A DNA stretch of 64,000 nucleotides from Paroedura picta (taxonomy: Eukaryota > Chordata > Lepidosauria > Squamata > Gekkonidae): the NCBI RefSeq assembly GCF_049243985.1, contig NC_135372.1, forward strand, positions 73,309,818 through 73,373,817, in the 5' to 3' direction. Within the stretch, counting starts at the first letter, position 1, and every line of letters begins with the position of its first letter. A program made the position numbers and the translations under genes. Of the stretch, positions 12,150 through 32,983 are shown one piece after another. Under the pieces are notes generated by a model. The model searched no databases, was not told where the DNA came from, and worked only from the letters and a program-made list of their open reading frames with translations.

Positions 12150-14983
12150 TATGAACATGTGTTTATTTGCTAGTTTCTTTCTGCACTTGCTGAATTTAAC
12201 GGACGATGGTACGTTTCAACTGTATGGAGATCATGTTAAGATTAAGCCTAAATATTGCCCAATAATCTAAAGGTTTAACAAAAGATTCTCTTAAAAGAAA
12301 CAGAAGTTCCAGTCTTAAAATATGAACAATTGTATTTATATAAGCATATGTTTAAAAAAATACTTTAATAAGCTTTTCCAGAATTGCAGACAGGGAGCTA
12401 GGGAAGGAACACGGGGATTACCAACAGTGCAAAAGTACTATGTGAAAAATTTATAAAAACTAATTTGCAAATTTTAAAATTTCTTTCAAAATATCACTTT
12501 CAACCTTTTATAAAGCCCAACAGTTAGACCTGTTTAATTGAAGGTTTGAATCAGACTGCACGCAATGCATTTCATGGATCAGGAAACACCGTCCAGCTGG
12601 ACACAATAGTGCTTTAAAAGTATACAAGTACTAGACACAAGCTGCACTGACGTTCAATTCAATTTGGAAACAAGTGGAAGTTTTTCAGCTATTCCAAACT
12701 GTATTGAAAGTTTCTTGAACAGGTTACTATATTACTAGATTTTAAATAGTACTACTAGTGCAATGGCTTATCAAGTTATAGTGGCTGCATTTAAAGAACA
12801 TGAACAAAATATTGTATATAATCACCTGCATAAAGAAAATGCACATTACAATTAAATACTTAAAGAACAGCTGAGCATTACATATTGATTACGGAATGTC
12901 AGGACTTTTCTTAGGCATACCTTTAAAGGTAAGATTAAAGATCCAAGTAATTTCTGAACATATACACAGTGCTATATTTTACTTACAAGCCTGAGAACAA
13001 TATATTTATAAAACTTTCCTATGAACTGTTTTGCAGTCATTTCCAACTTGCAAAATATATAGATAACAGAAAAATAGGTTGCAAAGATTTCTGCAACAGA
13101 CAAAAGTTGCAAAGATTTCTAAAAGCATTGCACTGCCTTGCTCTGAAACATTTTCTAAAGACAATCTTTGATACAAGGCTATGAAAACTTTGGATTCCCA
13201 TAGTAATCAATCTGGGATTTGTCAACCATGGCAGCTCTCTAAAGCAGTAAGGATTTAATCTATAAATCTGCAAAAGACACTGACCGAGATACACTGCTAT
13301 TGAGCTGTAGACAGAATAAATATTAGCCCTGTAATGTGAAGTTATAGAATTCACCTATAACATTTCATGAAAAACAGGGCTAAATTAAACTTTAAATAAT
13401 TCCAGTGATGTCTACAATGAAATTACATCAGGGGGTCTTAACAGGCCTAGTTGGAATTTATAATCAAGGACAAAACACTGCTGAAGGATCAAACATTCTG
13501 CCAAGTCCACCATAACAACCAGGCCACTTGAAACAGTGTGATCAAAATTTTTAAAGCAAGCCTTAGGACAGGTAGACGACTTAAGTATCGAATACACAAA
13601 ATGCACTGCTTTTAATGAGTCACTTACATGGCTGTATTTAGCTATCAAGAGACAGATGCTGTAAACCTCAATCATGGCCATAATCCAATTACTTTGTGGG
13701 CTATTCCCGACCACATTGTCAATGATCTCTATCTATTAAAAAAAAAACATATACACATTTCCAGCCCTTATGGTATTGCAGACAGATACATATGTCTATT
13801 CATTCATATATGCAACAATTATTATTCACAAGGACTCTTCTGCTTCCCAAGAAGTAGCATGAGCCCCAATAAATTTCCTTGGATACTAGTTCAGGCACTG
13901 CCTCTACAAACTGTGCATTTGCCCCTCAGCAAGGCAGTCAGAAAAATTTGACCCAATTTCCAATTGTACTGTGCTCACTGAAATGTAAAAATAATAATGT
14001 AACATTTGAACTTGGCTATCAGGATTTAGCCACATTAAAGCATTTAGCTGATTAAGGTTTTGTTATCATAAAAATAAATTGAAAAAATTATAAAAGCAAG
14101 AACACTTGTGCAATCAAAGCATTGAGCTAAATTCTAAATTCCAAGTCACTATTTGTCCCAAGAGAAGTTTTCAGCATTCATAACTGGGTGTGAATTTTAA
14201 ATATTTAATTTATAACTGCTTTTCGAAACATGATTTCTGTACTTTTAATAAAAAAAGCTTTAGCAAAATAAAATGAAGCTGACAGATTCTTCTGATCTCA
14301 TAAAAGTTTACCATACTGTACAAGCTACGAAAATTACACACTCTTTTTTTTAGAAATGACACCTCAATCATGACATATGTAAAAATCTTCCAAAGGCTAC
14401 AAAGAATCTGGAAAAATACAGAATGTATTTTTACATCCAGATAAAAATATGAAAAGACATCACTGATGTCAACAATTTTACATATACAAACCTGACTTGG
14501 TTTATTTTTCAATATTTCTATATATATAAAAAATAATCTTTCACATACAACTTTCAGGATTTACAGGTATTCCTTAATCATCTGATAGTTTCTCTTACCG
14601 TGAACAGAAAAAAACATCTCTTAACAGCTACTTGCTTTATACATTTTATGTTACTTTTTGATACATTACCTTACTAAATTTGAAACTCACTACTGATGTT
14701 AGTGGCTTGAAGAGGATTTGCAGAGAACGGCATGTATAACAGATGCTTCCTTCACTGACTTAAGCAGGAAGATCTGTTCAATGGAGTGTTCTCCCACTCA
14801 CTGCACCTGCATAACAGGATTTTTAAAAGGATAATTTAACTTCATTTGGCCAGAATTTAGAAGCCCTGAATATGTACTGCAAAATATCAATAGAACTATA
14901 TTGTTGAATTTGAATAAGTAAGGTAACCTATCAACCCTGAAAATTTCAGACATCCAAGAAATTGCTCAAAGAAATAAAGCGAC
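12150..14983 (-). other. MIER1: Probable MIER1 3' UTR
   Basis: AT-rich, repeat-poor sequence downstream of the MIER1 stop codon. The first convincing - strand AATAAA at its far end is at 12162-12167, which would give a UTR of about 2.8 kb, similar to what I recall for mammalian MIER1. The end point is inferred. Confidence 0.55.
12162..12167 (-). promoter_or_regulatory. Candidate poly(A) signal of MIER1
   Basis: TTTATT on the + strand, that is AATAAA on the - strand, at the end of the repeat-poor block downstream of the MIER1 stop. Confidence 0.4.
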
Positions 14984-15433
<450 letters not shown>

Positions 15434-15639
15434 TCAATGAACTTCAGCCTTTTGGCTTATAGCCAAGCTTCCCAGAACAGAAAGGATTTTTTGCTGATAT
15501 ACCCTTCTCATTGGAAAAATAGCTCCTGAAAATCAAACCAGAGGACTCTTGGGGACAGCACAGAAGACTGTGTGTGAGACTGTAGAAAGGGGAAAGCAGT
15601 TGAACACGCCTCCCCCTTAATGCTCTTGCACAAATGGAA

Positions 15640-16220
15640 CAAAAGCTTCCCCCTTTTTATATGCCCCTTTTCAACACCAAGATGAACCCAAAGTAGGTTA
15701 AAAGATCATGCCAATAGGAAACCACAGATTATATAGAATCACAACCTAACACCCTCCAGATATTAGGGACATGAGCCAAAAGCCAGTTAAACCTACATAC
15801 AAGTCCATTCAACATTCCCCTACAAAAAGCAAAGAATCTCTCAGTAACTCCCAACCAACTAGCCAAGTTGCTTTTTGGGAAAGGTTTTTACCATCCTCCT
15901 AAACACAAGCATCCCTCAAAAGGAAGGTATTCCACAAATTCAGTGTCATCTAATTTTGAGGGGTTTCTTGCACATGCAACTATGCCTCATCCAATGATTC
16001 CTGTGTCTGGAGAAGCATGTATTGGCAGAAGTGGTCCTTAAGATAGTCATATCCTATCTTAACTGCACAGAGACTGCCAGTCAAAGTGGAACAAAACATG
16101 AAGCCTGAGAACTCTTCAAAGGCAACTCCATGTAGAATATAATAAACTATGGAAATGTGATGTGATTAGGTCTGATTTCCCCAAGAAAAGCTACAGGTGA
16201 GAAACCAGACAGTGAAAAAA
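15640..16220 (-). mobile_element. Possible old L2-type LINE 3' fragment
   Basis: Intronic sequence between MIER1 exons 13 and 12. It has phrases seen in the 3' part of L2 elements, such as a degraded 'aaggtattccacaaattc' run. There is no coding evidence. The family call is tentative. Confidence 0.3.
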
Positions 16221-17205
16221 TGATGAAAGTGGAGATTGCCAATTTCCCTGTATTACAGCAGCCTCCCTGCACTATTCCAGAGGATTCTCTAACATTCAGG
16301 ATCAACTGAAAACTGTAGGACAAACAGATACCATGTATGGAAACTCCACTCTCCTTGTACTATTCTGGATCCAAGTCATCAATGCAGATATTTCCCTGGT
16401 GACATTCCAGAATGAGACAGTGCTAGTGTTTGAAATCAAACATCAATATATCTTATAATCAACATGGACCCACATGCAGTTACTGAAGGGGCACTTGAGC
16501 CGACAACAAAAACCTACAGCGTGTTGGATAGGAAAGAGAAGCCTCTCCACTGGAGTTTCTTGAGGACATGCTGTCTGTCCACGTAGCCTCTCTGCAGGTA
16601 GGCAGGAACTGCTGCCACCTACTGAAGCAGTGGTGTGCTGATGGGGGGGGGGGGAGAAATAGGAGTTACTGCTACCTCCTCACCTTATCTTCAAAGCTGT
16701 TAAAGCTAGGCCCACCATATTTCTGTTGGCTGGCAGGCAAGAGAGAGAACAGCAGGTGCTACCACTGCTCATCCACAAGGCAGCAGTGCTGCAGGCTGGT
16801 GTGGAAGAGAAGAAGCTGTCAAGCTGACCCACCACTGCTACTGAAATCAGCCCTCCTCACCTCTGAAGACACCAATGCCTCTAACTTACAGGCAGGGCCC
16901 ATAGGGAGCTGTAGTTGCCACTGCTCCCAGCTGCAAAAGCCAGGTTAGCCAGCAGCCTTGGGAGAGGAGAGAGGTGCAGTGGTGGTGGTCCAGCAGGCAA
17001 GTTGGGGAAGGATGTCATTCGCTCGCCCCGCAATTTTTGTTAGTTCCTGTTTAGTATAATTGAAGTGTTACTTATATCACTGATTTATACAATAGTTAAT
17101 ACCTGTAATATAATTTTAGATCTTAAAAAATGGAACTTTAAAACTATAATAATCACCACCATCTCTGTTCACACACAAACAAGAAAAGCAAAAGAAAGAA
17201 GATAG

Positions 17206-19564
<2,359 letters not shown>

Positions 19565-20412
19565 CTATGAAAAATAATCAGTACAACACTTACAAGTCCA
19601 GTCCTACGAATGTGTACTGACTTCAGAGCTTACTCCCAAATATGCCCACACAGGATTGAAGTCATAATCAGTTTTCTATCCATCGCATTTTTATTCTGTC
19701 CTTCCGGCAAGGAGCTCAGGATGGAGTGTATCATTCTGTCCTCCTCCATTTCTTTGTTCATGATACATGTGCTTATTTGAGAAGTGCACAGCCGTTCAAC
19801 TAAAACTAAATGGCATATTTTAGATAGGTGCAGTTTGCAGGGCCCCAGAAGCATCACATACACTTGCAGAAAACAACCAAACATCAAGATTCCCTGCTCT
19901 TTCTGCCACATGCCACCAGAATGTTTTCTTTATAAAGCTTAAGAGAATCAGCAGATAGTAGCAAGCAGCATTCTACTTTTAGGAAATATTTAGGGTTATA
20001 GAGTAACTCTGCAGTCTCACCCTCCCATTTTATAGCTACTTATTTCAGTAATAAAAGGCTTGAATATGAATTACTCTTACCTAAAATAGCACTTGCTTTG
20101 CTATATATCAGGCACAGCACAATACAAATAATTTTAAGAGATTGATCCTAGAACATATTTAAGGCCTTTGTTAAGGTCTACACAGCATCAAATATTTTCT
20201 TGTGCAATCTTTTAACAGGTGAATGAATTCAAGGTTTTGATAGGAAACAGAAAAAAAACTGAGCACTGGGTTCTATCAAATAGTTCAGTGCCTTAAAGTA
20301 GAATGCCAGCAGTCTACTGGGTATCAATGCATACTGTGAAGATATTGGTGCTAAGTGACCATGGAAGTAAAAATTTGCTAGTATATTATCCTATTGGTCA
20401 GAACCTGTAAAC

Positions 20413-20734
20413 CAGGGGTCTCCAATGTAGTACCCACAGGTGCCACGTTTCCCACCCGCAACTTTTCTTGGTGCCTGACGAGTATTTTTAGGAAGTAGGT
20501 GGATTCACCTAGGGATTTTGCTCAGCAAGGTTTCTCACTGGCTTTGCAGCTTAAAAAAAAACGTTTTTGCAGCAGTTGCCACCACAACACAAGAATCTGC
20601 ACTGTGCCACTAAAGTTAAGCTATGGCAGTCAGTTTGTGTCCAGCTCCACCTCCTTTAAGCACCCATTTTGTGGCAGTTATTTTGTTTCTGTTCCCACTT
20701 ATGGCCACAGGCTCAAAAAGTTTGGAAACCTATG
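20413..20734. mobile_element. hAT (Charlie-like) non-autonomous element
   Basis: The ends CAGGGGTCTCCAA and, inverted, CATAGGTTTCCAAA resemble Charlie-type terminal repeats. Flanking octamers CTGTAAAC and CTCTAAAA agree at 6 of 8 positions, a decayed target duplication. No coding capacity. Confidence 0.6.
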
Positions 20735-21311
20735 CTCTAAAAAGTAGCATCAGAACTTCATTCAAATGAAAACACATCTCAGGAAAAAAACATAGCTGAA
20801 AAATCCCCCCAGCAACAGTAGGATCAATGGCAACACCAACATTAAGAAAATACTCTGCTAATTCTTTGCCACAGTTAATCAGTCTTGAAGATGGTTAGCA
20901 AACTCCAGTTAAGACAAACTGGTTAACTGCACAAACTAGCTAGCTGCAATCATGGTTAAGATTCATGCCAAAATTAAAGCAGGCAAAGAGATGAAGGATT
21001 GGAGCAACTGTAGAAAAGAGATCATACTATGATACATTTTATTTGTTTGTTTATTACATTTTTATGCTGTGCTCCCTTGTGGCTCAGGTCAGTTCACAAC
21101 ATAGCCTAAAATGACACGCCTAAAATGACGACCACAAATTAAGATTCAGCATCACAACCAGACAGAACAAAACTGCCAGGCCATCAAAAAAAATGTTGTC
21201 TTAGGGCTCTAGTTTCATTATAGAAGAACTATGCAATTCAGAAGGACTTTAGTCTTCAACATGATTTTCTGCTGCATTTATACCACCACTTTGAATAATG
21301 TGGATAGTTGT

Positions 21312-21579
21312 GGCCAGCTGGTGTAGTGGTTAGGAGTGCAGACTTCTAATCTGGCAAGCCAGGTTTGATTCCCTGCTCCATCATATGCAGCCAGCTGGGT
21401 GACCTTGGGCTTGCCACGGCATTGATAAAGCTGTTCTGACAGAGCAGAAATATCAGAGCTCTCTCAGCCTCACCTACCTCACAGGGTGTCTGTTGTGGGG
21501 AGAGGAAAGGGAAGACAATTGGAAGCCGCTTTGAGCCTCCTTCTGGCAGAGAAAAGCAGCATATAAGAACCAACTCTTA
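21312..21579 (+). mobile_element. tRNA-derived CORE/MIR-like SINE
   Basis: The head is tRNA-like, with TGGTGTAGTGGTTAGGAGTG as box A region and GGTTTGATTCCC as box B region. A middle part with CAGCTGGGTGACCTTGGGC is like the MIR core. The 3' part ends GCATATAAGAACCAACTCT, a LINE-like tail. Inserted antisense to MIER1. Related copies lie at 59042 and 63058. Confidence 0.75.
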
Positions 21580-21700
21580 TAGATGTCTGGCACCTGATCT
21601 TCGCAAAAGAACAGATGTACAATAGACATTATTGCCACAGTATTATGAAGGTACAGGTCCATTTTCAAATTGTTTCTTCCATCCTGTAGAATTTTTACTA

Positions 21701-22102
<402 letters not shown>

Positions 22103-22309
22103 TTATTCAAAATACATCTGCCCTGCTGTTCTGGTCAAAACCTCCCAAGCAGCTTACAATAAGCTACACAATCAGAAACAAGATAATTAAGAGCTAATAA
22201 AATGCAATTAACAAGTTTGAGGGGAGATTTATATTGGCGAAAGTGCATTGAACCATTTTAGGACTATAGCAATCAGAACAAACACCTGCACCAAGATCAA
22301 TGTAATATG

Positions 22310-22535
22310 ATCAAAATGGATTTAAACAAAATGTATAAGGTATCAGCTAGATATCGGGGAAATATTTTTCACAGACTAGATCAGCAGTGGAATCATCTGC
22401 CTAAGGAGGTAGTAAGCTCCCCTTTAAGCAGTGGCTGGACAGACACAATATTAATGCTTGAGGCTAATCCTGCATTGAGCAGGAGGTTGGATTGTGGACC
22501 CTTACAACTCTATGATTCCATGTTTCCTTCCAGGA
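22310..22535 (+). mobile_element. CR1 LINE 3'-end fragment
   Basis: A translated stretch includes DQQWNHLPKEVVSSPLSSG, the C-terminal signature of CR1 (QQWNRLPKEVVSS in the copies at 54570 and 60200). It is followed by the usual CR1 3' UTR ending in a CTCTATGATTCCATG tail. 5'-truncated and diverged. Confidence 0.85.
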
Positions 22536-22669
22536 AGAATCTTTTGAAGAATCTGCGGTTTTAGAAAGTGACACGAAAGCTGCACTAGCAATTGCAAGAA
22601 ATAAATCACCAAGAGTAACTAGGATAGCAATACTTCAAGCACCAGAAATAGAGTTCAAACACTTAAGAA

Positions 22670-23450
22670 TATGCCATTTAGTATGGAAAATAAAGCAATG
22701 GCCCACAAATTGGAAATGCTCAATCTACATTCCAATTCCAAAAAAGGTGACAAAGACTGCAGCAACCATCTGACACATTGCTAGCAGATAACAATGAAGG
22801 CTTGAAATGACTATGGGTAAAGGTTAAACAGAAAGTGCCAAAGCAAGATTACAGCTGAACATCAAGACGAAAAAACTATTGTCTACTGAGAAATGACACA
22901 ACTTTATGGTCGACAATTTAAAAAATGAAATTAAGATTTTCTGCTTCTTGGCGTGATCATCAACCAAATGGGAGAATGCAACCAATAAATCAACAGAAGA
23001 CTAAAACTGGGAAAGGTAACTATGAAGGAGCTAGAAATGATTCTTGAGCTTCAGGATGTATTGCTAGTAAGTAAGATCAATTCACACCCATAGTATTCCC
23101 TGTTACTATATGTGGGTGTGAAGGCTGGACAATGAAATGTTTGAAATATGATGTTGGAGGAGAGTTTTACAGATACCAAGGACTTTCAAAAAGACCCATA
23201 CATGTGTTCTACATCAAGTCACACCTGAACTCTTCAAAGAAGCTAAAATGATTGAATTGGTCATATTATGAGAAGACATGAGTCATGGAAAAAGTTCAAG
23301 GTAGCAGGAAAATGCTAGAAGTTGAAGGTAGCAGGAAAAAAGGAAGACCCAGATTGTAAGACCTGAGTTAACAATAGGATGTTTTGAAGATGATTAATTC
23401 ATAGGGTCACCATAAGTTGGAAGTGACTCAACGGCATTTAACACACACAC
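22670..23450 (+). mobile_element. BovB (RTE-clade) LINE fragment
   Basis: Broken frames include WPTNWKCSIYIPIPKK, matching the RTE/BovB reverse transcriptase region with the IPIPKK motif. The 3' end reads GGGTCACCATAAGTTGGAAG followed by a CA-rich tail, which is the characteristic BovB 3' end. Middle parts are deleted. BovB is abundant in squamates, supporting the host call. Confidence 0.8.
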
Positions 23451-23694
23451 AAAGTCCATATGAGTACTGTACAGTGAGATAAGGTTTGGGAAGACTGCAA
23501 ACACAATAGTACTGCACAATGGTACTACATATTTTTCACAATGTATAAAATATTAAAAAGCATGTAGCTTGTTAGTACATAAACATATTTCACAAAATTT
23601 TCTGACTGGATTACCTCTAAGCCATCGGAAAACTTGCTCACTTACACCATCTAGTAGAGTTTACTGCACAAATCACTACACTACACTATTGCTA

Positions 23695-23890
23695 GCCCTG
23701 ACCTGGATAGCCCAGGCAAGCCCAATCCTGTCAGATCTCAGAAGGTAAAGCAGGGCTGACCCTGGCTACTACTTGGATGGGTGACCTACAAGGATTTGGC
23801 TGGCTGTTCCTTCAAGGAACACTCTTGATGTGGAAACACGAAATAGCAAACCACCTCAGAAGATCCCTTCCCTGGCTGCTAGACAATCCT
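23695..23890 (+). mobile_element. 5S-rRNA-derived SINE
   Basis: Contains GTCAGATCTCAGAAGGTAAA and CTACTTGGATGGGTGACCT, matching the 3' half of vertebrate 5S rRNA (GATCTCGGAAGCTAAGCAGG, TACTTGGATGGGAGACC). It is followed by an unrelated body with a GCAAACCACCTC segment. Only the 5S-like head resembles an RNA gene; the flanks show it is a retroposon. Confidence 0.75.
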
Positions 23891-24111
23891 CAAATTTCCT
23901 GGCTATATTACACATGCCATACAATTAATAATAATAATAAAAATAAAAACACCTTGCTAAAGACTCCAAGGCAGAAAAGGCTTCATAATGCTATACATAT
24001 AATGCTTAAATATGGTTGATATCAATAGTATTTTAATATTTCAATCATAAATTGTCAAAACCTGATACTTGGCTTACGGAAAGAATCTTGACATTAAGAA
24101 TGCTTTCACTA

Positions 24112-24243
<132 letters not shown>

Positions 24244-24664
24244 CTATGACTGATGTATCAAGATTCTGTCCAACTCTATGAAACAATCTGAGTACATAGC
24301 AACAATTTCATTTTCCAACAAAACATATTCTGCAGCAAATTTGTTTTGCTCTCCAGTCTGAAATTCTGAATTCTCCAGCAAATCTATTTTGTTAAAAAAG
24401 CAACAGAAGAATAATAATATTTTAGCTGTTTTTCTGGTGTTTACTTCCAAGCTTTTATGCTTGTGTCCTTGTTGCACACTGGAATCTGCTTTGAGAATAA
24501 TTGGTCAAATATTTTAAAAATACTTTTATTATATAATGATGTTATGGCATGATTTGACACTAGGCAAATGAGATTCAAGCTTGCAGTATACCTTAACTGT
24601 TCATGCACAATTTAAGTCCCATGTTAGCACAAGCCATGGTTTGCTATTGCATCCAAATATTCAA

Positions 24665-25290
24665 ACTATCAGTATTTTTCGGATTCTTTGAGCCAAATAT
24701 AAATATTGCTATTTTTGGCTATCTGAAATGGCTTAGCCTGAAAAATCCCGGGAACCTCAAGATAACTGAAGTTGAAGAGTGTTTAAAAGGGGATGCAGTT
24801 CGTTTAAATACCTTCTGGGTAAACTTATGGTTAGAAGAAGGCTCTTAAAAATATTGGAAACCCTTTTAACACCTTTGGAGTTCACTTTGGAGCCCCTTGC
24901 AAGAGTTTTAAATTTTAAAGGGACTGCATTCCCATTAAAATTTAAATGCCTTTTCCATCCTCCCACTAAAAGCAATGGAAGATGGAGGTGTCTTCATTGA
25001 GGGCCCATAGAATTGCCCCCCACCCCAGGTCCAATTCTTTCAAACTTTTTTGGGGGGAGGCACAGACTGCTATGCTGAAAATTGATGCATCTACAAAAAA
25101 ACAGTCCCTCCAGAGCCCCAAACACCCCCAGAGTGATTCTCCATTATACTCCATAGGGACCATGGATTATAATGGTTCCCAAAAAGTATTAATAGAGCCA
25201 AAAAATTTGGCATTCCTGAATATTTACTTCAGGATTCAGGAATATTGAGAAATACTGCTTTTTCAGGTTCAATATACTCAAGAAATACTG
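24665..25290. mobile_element. Unclassified interspersed repeat with inverted end similarity
   Basis: A left segment with CAGTATTTTTCGG...GAGCCAAA is echoed in inverse at the right (TTTGGC...CAGTATTTCTTGAG on the - strand). The middle holds a 'ccattatactccataggga' phrase typical of a widespread repeat. It may be a non-autonomous DNA transposon. Ends are approximate and no TSD was found. Confidence 0.4.
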
Positions 25291-25389
25291 GGTTGGGTGT
25301 TTTTTGTTGCACTCCCCTAGGGAAGAACAAATCACATTTAGACTGTCTGCATGCAACTGCAAATTATAGTTTGTGCTAAAGTGGAATTT

Positions 25390-25920
25390 ATCATTTATGT
25401 ATATAGAATTTTTTATGCTGCTTCTCCAGAAAACCTTCCCAAGGCAGCAAACATATGAAAGTTGCTAATTAAAATCCAACATTAAAAAAGCGCATGAGAA
25501 CAGGTAACTGAGCAGCTCAATATGAATACCAGTTTTCAGACTAAAAACACACTATAAAAATGGTGTTAAAATTAAAAGCTTAGATAAACAGAAATGTGCT
25601 GGCCTTGTGCCTAGGACAGTAACATAGGTGCCAGTTGAGCCTGAAGACAAAGTGCATTCCACAGGAAAGGTGTCACTACTAGACAACCTATCTCTGGTCA
25701 CTATGTGAGAGGGGAGAAGCTGCCCTTCAGGTACCTTGGCCTCAAACCTTTAGGATTTTAATGATAAGGACCAGAACTCTGAATTGTGCCTAGAAACAAA
25801 ACCACAGTGATATCATCCTTATATCTCATCCCTGACAATAGCCTGACAGCTGCATTCTAGACCAGCACAAGTTTCCAGATTGTTTTCAAAGACCCATTCG
25901 AATCCTATAGCACAAGTAAA
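25390..25920 (-). mobile_element. Old LINE 3'-UTR-like fragment (L2-type)
   Basis: Starts with an inverted LINE tail (TTATGCTGCTTCTCC...) and contains phrases such as 'gaccagaactctgaattgtg' that recur in L2-type 3' regions of reptiles. No coding sequence. Confidence 0.4.
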
Positions 25921-26061
25921 ATTTGCATGAGGACTGAGGCAAGTAGAAGATGGAACACACAAAGAGGCTGTTCACACAGGACAAACCATGGCCTGCCATT
26001 ACATTTGTAATACAAAAAGCCACAAAGTATTTTACGGCCCCATGTCCCCATGAGTTTCCTA

Positions 26062-26879
<818 letters not shown>

Positions 26880-29039
26880 CTATTTTGAAAAAATGAAATT
26901 TAATATTCGTTGTCAATCATGAGCAATAATAATTAGAAATATAAGCCACTGGGGACAAAACATATTGGCATGAATTTATAGCACAAGAAAAATGGACTTA
27001 ACAATTTCAGGTTTTACATGTAAAAATAAAGTCAAATAGCACTTTCTTATTTAATTTAGGGTAAATGAGGCCTGCTTTTTTGGGAAAAGAGTTTTTTTTA
27101 CTACAGCCCATTTCAAGGACATGAAATGTTATTCCTGGTGGTTTTATATATATAGTAGTTTTATATACTTTATATACCTTCTAAAAAGGTAGGAAATGGG
27201 GGGGGGGTGTAAACTGTGAGATCAGTGCACTCTGACATTTCTGTGTAAAACTCAAGGTATGGATTGCGACAAATCATAGCAGTACTTATTTATTATATTT
27301 ATATACCGCCCTCCCCGAAGGCTCAAGACGCTGTTGGGGATGACTCAGTCTACCACTATCAGCTTCACTAGAAATGAGTGAAACTCCTAACAAGGTGCTA
27401 TGGGCTATTACAAGCTGGCTTCTTTATCTTCACTTCATCTGTGATCATACAGGACCATTTCCATATTACAAGCTGGCTTTTAGAGTGGGGTGCTTCGGCT
27501 GCCAAAGCAGCCATTCCAGCCCGAAGCAGCCAGCGTCGCGGCAGAGGGGAGGGGCAGCGCCAAATGGTGCACCAGCACCGGCGCCCCCCTCCCAATGCTG
27601 GCTGCTTCGGGCTGGAACGGCCGCTTCCGTGGCCAAAGCGTCCAACCCTACTGGGTCCTTCATCAGTGGTCATACTGGACTATTTCCCTATATGGCTTCA
27701 TTTCCCAGTTCTGGAGCTTGAAGAAGCAAACTGCCATTTTTCCAACACAGAAACAGCTACCAGTAACCTTAAACCTTAAACCTAGAAAAATTACTTAATG
27801 GATTTGTGGCTTAGCCTTTTAAAAAATCATGATCCTCATCTTTCAAACCCCATGAGGAACCTACTACTGGTGCTGATGATGTAATGGGAAGAATAGAGGT
27901 GAAGTTTTTTAAAAAAATATTCCACATGAATGTAAAGGAGACCAGAGATTTTTAAAAGGTCTAAACCTTCAGCCTTTTTAACTTTAAGGGGTTACTTGTA
28001 ATGAGCACTGTAACAGTGAGAAGAGCAAGATTAGAAACCTGTTCCTCACCTCTTACTTCAGCCCTCAACTGGAGTGGTACAAGCCGTTCCACTGCTAAAC
28101 TAAACCTCCAGGCTTGGAGCGTTTCAATCTTCTACTTTTCAGTCTTGTAGAAAAGTGCTTTACCTATATGACTTTTGTTAGGAAGGTAATGCAGAGGTCT
28201 CCTCACCTCTTCCACCATTTCCCAACAAGAGCATCACCGGCAATGTGCAAATGGCACTTTCTGCAATTTGGTAATCCAGTTTTAAGTACCATACGTGTTA
28301 TACTGTCTTCATTATGCTATTTCCAGTCTACCTGTTTTTGCCCTCTCCTCTGTGCAGTCAAGGGATAAAGCCCTGTTTTCTGCATACCTGGAGATTTTTC
28401 CAGATAAACCTCGCTGTTCTGTGCCTAGCTGCACAGTGCTATTTTCATGATGAGAACGGAAGCCATCAAACAATGTGAACCAGCTGGAAACTTGTAAGGA
28501 ATTGTGAAAGGATGGAAAAATCACCACCAAAAACCCCTCCCCCAAATCTTCGCTCCAGGATTCTACAGTTCTTAGGGCTTCTGCTAGCCAATCTCTTCCC
28601 CTTTTCCTTCATTTAAATCTCAGTGCATTCATTGCTTATCAAGCTATTTGAATAGCCTCCTCCCTTCTAGTGACCTTGAGAGGCATGGTTTGAGAGGCAT
28701 GGTTTTGTTACTTTCATCATCGAAGCAGAGACCAGTCATTTTTTATTTAGATTTAATGTTTTCTTTTTTTAGGCCTCTTGCCAAGAAATGTTCATGCGTG
28801 GTGGTAGTAAATACCCCCTGTGACATGAACACTTTCAATAGAATTCTCAAGCTAACTGCATATTTGGGTGAGGTTAGCATTGCTAAGGCTTGTTGTTTGC
28901 CCTCCTGGCTGATGTCTACATGGGTAAGCAGAAGTTTTCTACTATGTTCAGAAATTGTTTCCTAATATTTCCTCTTCTGTATGAGGCTATTTATATGTGT
29001 ACAAAAATGTATAACTATCAGATAGTCTCAAACATTTAC
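26880..29039 (-). other. MIER1: MIER1 intron 6
   Basis: A LINE 3'-tail remnant sits near 27283-27330 and a GC-rich inverted repeat at about 27490-27640. A 15-base tandem repeat lies near 28670-28705. Otherwise nothing recognised. Confidence 0.65.
27409..27700. repeat. GC-rich imperfect inverted repeat with flanking duplications
   Basis: Two GC-rich arms (about 27497-27540 and 27590-27640) with inverted similarity: CAGCCCGAAGCAGCCAGC against its complement GCTGGCTGCTTCGGGCTG. The core is bracketed by imperfect direct repeats, a 'tcatacaggaccatttcc' type phrase before and 'tcatactggactatttcc' after. It may be a foldback transposon. Several overlapping open frames arise from the GC content and are not genes. 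Confidence 0.45.
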
Positions 29040-29104
29040 CTTCTTCCAGTCTTCTGAAGGAATATAATCTTCGTCTTCTTCAGATTCTTCTTCTATTTCA
29101 CTAT
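29040..29104 (-). CDS. MIER1: MIER1 exon 6, acidic region
   Basis: A 65-nt exon with acceptor TGTAG and donor GTAAAT. It completes Asn149, then encodes SEIEEESEEDEDYIPSEDWK and a final Lys. It is an acidic segment just before ELM2, nearly identical to the human one. Confidence 0.95.

Positions 29105-32983
<3,879 letters not shown>

Noticed and set aside
23695-23800. A 5S rRNA gene
   Set aside because: Only the 3' half resembles 5S rRNA, with many changes, and it is joined to a SINE body shared by four other copies.
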